In this document: in pieces, positions 56,328 through 64,000 of the stretch
Position numbering within the stretch: position 1 is the stretch's first letter
Layout: every line of letters begins with the position of its first letter
NCBI GenBank assembly: GCA_948329865.1
Contig: OX415254.1
Coordinates: 61,317,059-61,381,058, forward strand
DNA length: 64,000 nucleotides
Origin: Linaria vulgaris
Lineage: Eukaryota > Streptophyta > Magnoliopsida > Lamiales > Plantaginaceae
Reading direction: 5' to 3'
The notes under the pieces: model-generated
The model's database searches: none
Told to the model about the DNA's origin: nothing
The model's input: the letters and a program-made list of their open reading frames with translations, nothing else
Program-made: the position numbers and the translations under genes

Positions 56328-58028
56328 TATGATTGTGTGGTTATGAATGATTTTTCTGGATATACTTTGATTAAATCTTTCAAAGAAAAATCAAAAGCTC
56401 TTAATACCTTTAGAACATTGCATGCTAGTATTGATAATTTACATGATGCTTCTTTTGGTAATATTTGGTCAAATCATGATAGAGAATCTGAAGATAGGTC
56501 ATTCTCTGACTTATGTGTGTTTAATGAAAATATTCATAAATTCTCTATTCCCATGACTCCTTATAAGATGATGAAAAAGAAGAAACATGATCTTGCTCAT
56601 TTTCTTGAATTTGGATATGTTTGCTATACTTTAAATGACAAAGATTTTGTGAGCAAATATGATCCAAAAAGTGAAGAACATATCTTTGATGGCTATTCTT
56701 TGAACAATACTAGAATGTTTGATCCAAGATTAATTATTGTTCAAGAATCGGTTAATGTGGTTATTGATGATTTGCTGAGTGTTTCAGGTGAGTTAGAGGC
56801 CGGTGTGCCAACTCTACTGGATTCTGATGTTACTCTAACATTGACTCCAGACAATGTTATTCCAACATCACCTGCATATCCAGAACCTGAACTGGAACAT
56901 GAACCAGAAGCTGATGTTATGCCAACATCGACCAGTCCTGATGTTGACACAACATTCGAGCAGTCAAACTTACATGAAAATGTCCAAGTTCAAGATGTTT
57001 GGAGGGATACAACTGATAGGATTCAGAGATATCATCCTTCATCTCAGGTTATGGTTCAAATCATTAATGGCATCAAAACACACAACAAGAAAAGGGTAAA
57101 TTATAGTGATATGATAATGTTGAGTGCTTGTATGTCTGCCACATATTCTGATAATTGCTTAGATCAAAGATTTGCTGATGACATTGTCTTTGTTTATACT
57201 AACAAGTCTACTCTAGACAAGTTTGTTGAGGCTTTGACAGGTACATTAGTAATGAGCGTGATTGGTGAACTGGATTTCTTCTTGGGTTTGAAAGTTAAGA
57301 AAAAGGAGGATGGAATGAGCATGATTGGGTTGGAGGAGTCAAAATTGAGCAAGACTCAAATGTCTTCTACGTTGGTGATTGGAAAAGGAGACACAAGCTT
57401 GCTATATCTATCCATCACTAGCCCATATATTATGAACTCGGTTTGTGTCTGCATTGGTGCCAGGTATTACGCTGAACCTAAAGCTTTTCACTTAATTGTT
57501 GTGAAGCGAACACTGAAATATATATCTGGTACTGTAGACTTAGGCATATGGTATACACATGATGCAAATACAAACCTTGTCGGTTTTGATTCTGACTGGG
57601 CTGGAGATTTAGCTGATAGAATATCTGCATGCGGGGGTTGTTTTTCTTTGGGAAATAATCCACTCTCATGTTATAGCAAGAAATATAACTGTGTGTCATT
57701 GTCAACTGTTGAACTTGCAGCGTGCAGCTGTGTTACCTGTTTTATATGGCATAAATACATGTTGCATGATTATGGGATAAAGAGTGACACATTGTTAATG
57801 GTTTGGGATAATCTTAGCGCTATTAACATATCAAGAAATCTGGTGCATCATTCTAGAACAAAGCATATATTTTCTATGCATTATTTCTTGAGAAAACTGG
57901 TAGATAACAAGGTTATAAACATTGATCACTTAGAGACCAACAATCAGTTAGCTGATATGTTTAAGATGTCATTAGATAGCGAGAGGTTCTTCAATTTGAG
58001 GAAGTCTCTTAGCTTGAATGTTCTGTGA
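56328..58028 (+). pseudogene. Element D pol remainder with large in-frame deletions
   Basis: It is in the same frame as the preceding part after one TAG. Integrase core MNDFSGYTLIKSFKEKSKAL is followed by a jump of roughly 65-70 codons (loss of the QQNG...ER region) to HFLEFGYVCYTLNDKDF. Reverse transcriptase is almost all missing: about 200 codons before FADDIVFVYTNKS are gone, leaving ADD of the YVDD motif, and smaller gaps follow. RNase H is fairly complete (FDSDWAGDLADRISACGG, LADMFKMSL), though its STAESEY motif is changed. All deletions keep frame for 563 codons. Such a protein could not act as reverse transcriptase or integrase. Confidence 0.85.
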
Positions 58029-59479
58029 TTCAGTGTTGCATTCCGGTGTTGCCATAACACCACTGGCTAACACCGTAGTCTGTTTGTGGTGTGTAGGATT
58101 GCATTAGATTTTTTCTGTTTGATTTCTATGTTTTGTTCTTGTTTGTCTTCATGGATGTTTGTTATTATTGGTTTGTGTGGTTGACCAGGATTGTTAGCTA
58201 AGTTTACTGGTGGACAGGTTCATATCAAAAGTTTTGTAAAGTGAAAACTCTGTTGTTAGCCGGAGAATGTTAACCTAACATCAGGAGAAGCTGGGATGCA
58301 CAGAGTTCACTACTTTGGTGTTATTCAGTTGTGACTTATCCATGTTAGGTTAAACAGAACATGAAGAGAAGCTGGGGTACATGATGTTGAGAGCTTCAAT
58401 GTGATTCAGTTGTGCTTATTTTCATGTTTCTGTTATATCTGGCCAAGGAAATGCATGATGGTGATCCTTCTTACTGGGATGTTTGGAGTTTCAACTACCT
58501 CACATTCAGTAGCACTGATCACTTGGTGTTTCTCTTGTAAACAGGTTGGTCAACAAGTATGCATAAGGAGTTGGGGTGATGAAGTATATGATAAATGTAT
58601 TGTCTTCATTCAATTCCTTTGTACTTGCCTAATCTGTAGCTGATAATAAAGTTGATGGGGTGTGTGGAGTCTTGTGCTGCCCACATTCAGTGATGATATT
58701 ATCTTATTTAACATTCTTCAGTTTTGGTTCAAAAGAGTTTATGATAATTGATAAAGATTTGAGTTGATATGATCTGTTCCTAGTCTATAAAGCTCATACT
58801 CCATGGTTACCATCTACTAATGTTAACTTAACATTCTGTATTCTGCATTCTGTATTCTGCATTTCACTTAGGCTTGCATTCATTCATTATTTCCTTGATG
58901 TGTCTGTGTCGGTTTGAGCTTAAGGGGGAGAAATAGTTATGTTATCATGTGAAGGCATATATTTTGGGTGATTCAGCCGCGGTGACACACTACGTTGTCT
59001 CTTGTTATGACTTGGAAGTAGATTAAATCCTTTAATTTACTTCATACCCAAAATGTTGGATTTTCTGTTAACTAACTCTCCTTTCCATGTACAGGTTTGA
59101 TCTGTGGTACTAATTTTCTAATGTGTCTTAAGTTTCAGATATGTGTTTTCAGATCTAGCTCATGCTTTTAATTGAAAATATCTTTAGGGTAAGCTCAATA
59201 CCTCCACATTCACAAGAACCAATGTTGATTCAGAACAGGTGTCAATGTTGTGCCAACATCAGTCTGTAAGCATGTTGTCTCAACATCCAGGTTTAACATT
59301 ATGACTTATAAGTTTTTTATGAACTACTCTGGTCATGTGTGAAGTAACTCGGTGTCACTTGTTGTCTCAACAGGCGGTAATTATGCATGATTTATTTTAA
59401 GAAACCGCTCATTACTTCTTTTCACTTGTGATTCTAAATCTCTAATCTCTTTGTGCACAATTCTCTGAAATACTATGAA
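58029..59479 (+). other. Element D spacer after pol
   Basis: Non-coding, parallel to 19,398-20,640 of B (GGTTTGTGTGGTTGA, TCAGTAGCACTGATCACTTGGTG). Palindromes lie at 58,045, 58,266, 58,819, 59,244 and 59,271, and TTAAGGGGGAG near 58,921. Confidence 0.6.
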
Positions 59480-60746
59480 TTTTCACATGCAATTGTTTTT
59501 GAAATCCTTGGCATGCATCTCTAATCTTGATTGTGGCCCGTGGTATGGTGAATCAAGGATATAACCCCATCCCTACTCCTGTAGTTCTTTCTCGTAGGTA
59601 CAACACTCGTTCCGGACATTGTTGCTGAGACAAAACAAGTTAAAACTGAGGAACAAGGTGTTGTTTTTGTTGGTACTTCAAACACAGTTGAGGAGACAAT
59701 GCTTGAGGAACATTTTGCAGAGAAAGCTGATTTGATTGAGGGGGAAAACATGTTAGTTGATGGAGAGACTAATGTGGGTGATAATGGTGGTTTTATTGCT
59801 GGTTTTTGTAAACTCTTGTGGATGTACATTCTGGTTCAATGTTAAGACAAAAGCGATAAACGTCAATGTTAGAACAACTTTCTGGATTCAATGTTAAGTT
59901 AACATTGTGAAAGTCTGATGTTATGACAACATTGATAGATGTCAATGTTATGCCAACATTGAGTTTGATAGCTTGCATTAAGGGGGAGCAGTGTTATACC
60001 GTTGGTACTTGTAAAGAAAAAGAGATGTTGATGCTGCTAGGTGATTGCAATGTGATAAGGAGAATGAGAAAGAGAAGGAGGACAGAGAGGTAGAGAATGA
60101 AGATGAAGTGGTGAAGAAGAAAAAGATGGTTCTGAGGAAAAGGATTTGGAAACTGAGAATGGTAATGATGAAACCATTGAGATCAAGAGGATAAGGAAGA
60201 AGGTTCTGAGAAGTCTGGTGATTCTGAGTCTAAGCTAGTTGTTACAACAACATCGCTGGAGAACAATGTTGACTCAACATCAGAGGTAACACTTGAGGTA
60301 ATATCTACAATTGAGGCTAACTTTAATTTCCTGTTGGGAGATAAGACTGTGGCTATGGAGGATTTTAAGAAACAGTGGATGATAAAGTTCTTAAAGAGAG
60401 AAATGGAAATAGCTGCTAAAGAAAGAGCTATAGAACTTTATCCTATGAAGTGATTCGTTAAGATTTTGCTTTTCTCACAAAAAGGGGGAGAAGTAAGCCA
60501 TTTGATCTTCATGTTTATTCTACTGGTTCTGTAATTCTTATATAGTTAATGTTTACTTAGTTATGCTTAATTGTGATGTTTAACTCGCTGTGTATTCTTA
60601 TTAGTATCTTAATGCTACTTGGTTAATAGTGTCATATTAAGGGGGAGTAGCTTAAGATATTAATGATGTTGTGTTGCTGGAGCACTGTGCATAATATGAA
60701 TAGTGAATAGGTTTGGTTTTGTAAAGAAAGGCAAAAAGGGGGAGAT
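59480..60746 (+). pseudogene. Element D decayed post-pol region and polypurine tracts
   Basis: Only short charged fragments remain (Lys/Glu-rich at about 60,055-60,180; MEDFKKQWMIKFLKREMEI near 60,355). They may be what is left of a frame like that of B, but similarity is weak. AAGGGGGAG or near copies occur near 59,738, 59,979, 60,479, 60,638 and 60,734, the last being the PPT. Palindromes are clustered at 59,890, 59,917, 59,944 and 60,265. Confidence 0.5.
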
Positions 60747-61836
60747 TGAAAGTGCAAGTATTTTGTCAATGTTAGATCAACAATGTTAGGATAACATTGA
60801 ACACATAAAAACTGCACATTCAGGATTTATTGCTATAATTGTGTTTTGCCTTTATTCACTTTCTAACTTAGTTCCACGAGTTGTAGTTGGTATTTATATG
60901 TGCTCCAGGTCAAGAGACTTCAAGGAAGGATCTATTTCCTTAAAGAGAAGTTGTCATTCAAAGAGAAGTTTCCAAAGAAAAACTTTCCATAATTAAAGAA
61001 GGAAAGATGTGTGCGCTACAAGGAAAGATCAAGGCGTGTGAATTGCAAGAAGGAAAGAAGATTACTTGCAGTAGGATTCTTTCCATAGAAGACTACAAGA
61101 TGGAGAAGGATACTTTCCTCAGAAGACTTCAAGTTAAAGAAGGAAATCTTTCCATTGAAGACTTCTAGTCAAAGAAGGAAACCTTTCCATTGAAGACTTC
61201 AAGTTGGACAAGGAAACCTTTCCCTGTTGAAGAAGACTTGCCATGAACGAAATTAGAGTCATACAAGGAGATCTAATAGCAACCAAAAACGTGCACAACA
61301 TGTCTTGGCCATCAAGGAAGACTACACTATAAATAGGCATGTTGGGCATCAAGAAAAAGACACGAAGACAAGAGCGAAAATCTCCCGTGAGGAAATCTTT
61401 ATAGTCGAGTGTCTTTGTCTTGCTTTAGCAAAGTTTGTGAGTTGTTAGAATAGATCTAAGAGTGAGGAGCTTTTAGAGATAGTCGAAGCAATTCTTGTGT
61501 GCTTTGCTTAGTTCGATTAATTTGAGAGTGAGGAGCTTGAAAATTGAGAGAACGACTTTTGTTAAAACCTTAACGGGTTATTTTGCCTACGGCTCGGAAG
61601 ATCATATTAATATATTATCTTCTTAAAATTACATCTACTTGTGTTCTTTATTTATCCGCTGTGTTATATTCTCTGTCAAGTAGATTTGTGCTAACGATTA
61701 ACTGTTGTTAAACGGATGTTAAGATAACATCGAGAGTCCAACATCAGCTTAACATTGGAAGAGTTGATCAGTGTTAGACTAACACCGAAGGGTTAACACT
61801 GTGCGACAAGTATCAAGTCCCGATCCAACAATTTCA
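60747..61836 (+). repeat. 3' LTR of element D (full length)
   Basis: TGAAAGTGCAAGTATT...CCAACAATTTCA, 1090 bp. The TATA box is at 61,328-61,335. The segment 61,561-61,833, missing from the 5' LTR, holds GGTTATTTTGCCTACGGCTC, a close relative of GGTTATTTGGCCTAAGGCTC in the B LTR, and palindromes at 61,715 and 61,770. Confidence 0.9.
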
Positions 61837-64000
61837 GATTCCTTGCATACTTCTCCTTGTTCAGGAAGATACCATTCTCCAGCTGCTTAACTTGTAGCCC
61901 CAGAAAGTAGTTGAGCTCACCAATCATGCTCATCTCAAATGTTCCTGTCATGGACGCAACTAACTTGTCTAAGGTAGACTTGTTAGTAGAGCCAAATACA
62001 ATATCATCCACATAAATTTGAGCAATGCATATATCAGAGCTTTTTCTAAGGACAAACAATGTTCTATCACCATATCCTCTATTGAAACCTAGGCCTAACA
62101 GAAAGTCAGTTAGCCTCTCATACCAAGCTCTAGGAGCCTGTTTTAAGCCATACAAAGCTTCTCAAGTTTGTACACATGGTCTGGATGTTTAGGATCAGCA
62201 AAGCCTTTAGGTTGTTCTACATAAACCTCTTTATCAATTAAACCATTCAGAAAGGCACCTTTAACATCCATTTGGTAAATTTTAATCCTAAGACAGCAAG
62301 CAATAGCAAGAAGTAATCTAATTGATTCTATCCTAGCTACTAGAGCAAAAGTCTCACCAAAATCTATACCTTCTACCTGAGTATAACCTTGTGCAACCAA
62401 CCTAGCTTTGTTCCTCATAATTACACCATTCTCATCAGTTTTATTTTTGAAAATCCATTTTGTACCTATTACATTCACATGTGATGGCCTAGGCACTAGA
62501 TTCCAAACTCTATTTTTGGTGAATTGTAAGAGTTCCTCTTGCATGGCATTAATTCAGTAACTATCCTTAAGGGCTTCAGTTGCATTCTTAGGTTCAATGG
62601 AGGACACAAAATAAGATGCATTATCAACAGTACATGAAGAAGACATGCAAACACACAACTTAGCCATATCCTTGTAATTAACCCTTTCTTTGTTGCGAGT
62701 TCTAACTCTTTCAGTAACTTGTCCAATTACTTGGGAGGCTGGATGATCTCTATGTATTCTAAGAGGAGGATCTCTTCTGGGTACAAGAACCACTTCATCT
62801 TCAGAATCTGACAGCACAGATGTTGGTCTAACATTGGGGGTTTCTGGTGTTAATTCAACATTTGTTCCAGTTCCCAGTTCAGCATCTCCAGCGTCTGTGT
62901 TCAATGTTGAGTCCAATGTTGGAACAACATCGGAACCAGTGACTTCTTCAATACCTGCAGAAACAGTCAGTTCATCAAAAAATGACATTAACTGATTCTT
63001 GTACAGTATGCAATCTTGGATTATAGACTCTGAAAGCAGCACTATTAGGAGAATATCCAACAAATATACACTTTTCACTTTTAGGATCAAATTTGCTCAA
63101 ATAGTCTCTATCTTTCAGCAAATAGCAGTTAATACCAAACTCATGAAAGTGTGCAACTGTTGGTTTTGAACCCTTCAAGATTTCATAAGGTGTCATAGTA
63201 GTACCAGGTCTAAGATAACCTCTATTACTAATATGACATGCAGTATTCAAAGCTTCATCCCAGAGTTTCTTAGATAGGTTTCTAGAATTCAACATTACTC
63301 TAGCCATCTCTTGAAGTGTTTTATTCTTCCTCTCAGCAATCCCATTTTGCTGAGGTGTCTTAGGTGCAGAGAACTCATGGAAAATGCCTTTAGTTTCACA
63401 AAAATTAGCAAAGCTTACATTTTCAAATTCTTTTCCATGGTCAGACCTAATTCTTCCTGAAGTGCCATACAAATTTTTGATACTAGCATGTAAAATCTTG
63501 AATGAGTTGAATGCCTCTGATTTTTCTTTCAAAAACTTAATCCAGGTGTATCTTGAAAAATCATCAACAATAACAAAAGCATACTTCTTACCATTCAGGC
63601 TACTAACCTCAATAGGACCCATGAGATCCATATGTAGCAATTCAAAGCACTTATTAGTTTTGGGGTTAGTACTCTGTACCTGAAGTGGTGGATGAACAAC
63701 TTTTGTTTGTTTACCTTTCAGGCAGTCCTCACAAATAATTTTACATGGGCTAGTCAACTTAGGCAGTCCTCTCGCAGCTTCTAACTTCTGTAGTTTATCC
63801 AGATTTCTATAGTGCACATGTCCTAACTTCTTATGCCACCTGACAGATTCATCTACCTTGGCATGGTAGCATTCAGCTTCATCTTAAGCAAGATAGCAGT
63901 TATCCTTTGATCTTGTACCTGTCATGACACATACATTGTCACTATTAAACACATCACATGAACTTTTATCAAAAGTAACTAGCAATTTATCATCACAAAG
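61837..64000 (-). pseudogene. Element C pol, 5' side (integrase to reverse transcriptase), partial at window edge
   Basis: In coding direction from the edge: integrase zinc domain (WHKKLGHVHYRNLDKLQKL), core (HMDLMGP, IRSDHGKEF, TPQQNGIAERKN) to about 62,975, an acidic/Thr-Pro linker with palindromes, then reverse transcriptase (KWIFKNK, QMDVKGAFLNG, IYVDDIVFGSTN) to the element D insertion. Breaks are an extra T near 62,986, a TGG-to-TGA stop at about 62,553 and a one-base loss near 62,159. Upstream gag is outside the window. Confidence 0.88.

Larger units (their letters stand above)
52474..61836 (+). mobile_element. Element D: non-autonomous Sirevirus-type retrotransposon
   Basis: It is inserted in element C with a perfect GATTC duplication (52,469-52,473 and 61,837-61,841). 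It shows 5' LTR, canonical PBS, one long gag-pol frame with a single stop, a spacer, a decayed post-pol region with several AAGGGGGAG tracts, and a 3' LTR. About a dozen substitutions separate the shared LTR parts (roughly 1-1.5 percent by eye), so it is the youngest element here. Its pol is nonetheless missing large parts, pointing to movement by proteins of another element. It carries the densest set of TGTT-N5-AACA palindromes. Confidence 0.9.
47119..64000 (-). mobile_element. Element C: Sirevirus-type retrotransposon, minus strand, runs off the window
   Basis: It is closely related to B. In plus coordinates it shows the 3' LTR, polypurine tracts, post-pol frame, RNase H and RT end, then element D (52,474-61,836), then the rest of RT, integrase and part of the zinc domain to the window edge. 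Gag and the 5' LTR lie beyond 64,000, so its target duplication cannot be checked. Several frameshifts and stops show it is inactive. Confidence 0.9.

Noticed and set aside
1..64000. tRNA, rRNA or other structured RNA genes
   Set aside because: I looked for tRNA-like cloverleaf boxes and rRNA words; only retrotransposon primer-binding sites complementary to tRNA were found.

Overview
The window is nuclear DNA of a eudicot plant. Three low-copy host genes can be recognised among nested transposable elements that make up most of the sequence. The plant assignment rests on an eight-exon, GT-AG-spliced chloroplast PII gene with a transit peptide, two genes for NIMIN-type (NPR1-interacting) regulators ending in EAR motifs, and plant-specific retrotransposon lineages (Sirevirus, Tork/Tnt1 and Ale/Retrofit copia, Ty3/gypsy, plant LINEs). 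The species cannot be named from the sequence.

Backbone. The host backbone is an old tandem duplication. The unit was GLB1/PII (minus) - intergenic - NIMIN-like gene (minus). Copy 1 runs from 1.28 to about 38.7 kb because it has absorbed a hAT-like element (3.9-5.15 kb), a Tork-type copia element A (5.6-24.5 kb, itself hit by two unclassified elements and by Sirevirus B), a deleted gypsy element G (about 25.1-29.85 kb), a second hAT-like element (30.0-30.7 kb) and an Ale-type copia element F (31.05-37.6 kb, carrying a long-TIR Mutator-type MITE). Copy 2 runs from about 41.48 to 44.73 kb and is compact. It keeps only the start-codon region of GLB1, has a LINE tail inserted, and carries the second NIMIN-like gene. 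Copy 2 acts as a natural empty-site control for most insertions in copy 1.

Right side. From 44.7 to 47.1 kb there are two TIR-bearing non-autonomous elements. From 47.1 kb to the window end lies Sirevirus C on the minus strand, running off the edge, with Sirevirus-like element D (52,474-61,836, plus strand) inserted in its reverse transcriptase and flanked by a GATTC duplication. B has a CTTCC and F a TTACT target-site duplication.

Most unusual signals. (1) The Sirevirus-type elements B, C and D carry about 40 copies of a spaced palindrome, TGTT-N5-AACA, usually AATGTT-N5-AACATT. It lies in LTRs, non-coding DNA and coding DNA, in more than one reading frame, and is almost absent elsewhere in the window. 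(2) B and C carry a long post-pol reading frame, about 582 residues in B, that resembles a plant-transposon protein rather than an envelope. (3) D has lost much of integrase and reverse transcriptase by length changes that keep frame, yet its LTRs are almost identical. It looks like a non-autonomous element mobilised in trans. (4) The duplicated NIMIN-like genes have diverged promoters: copy 1 has an as-1-spaced TGACG pair and a TATA box, and copy 2 has lost both.

All retroelement reading frames are described as they stand, breaks included. Coordinates of LTRs and target-site duplications were read by eye.
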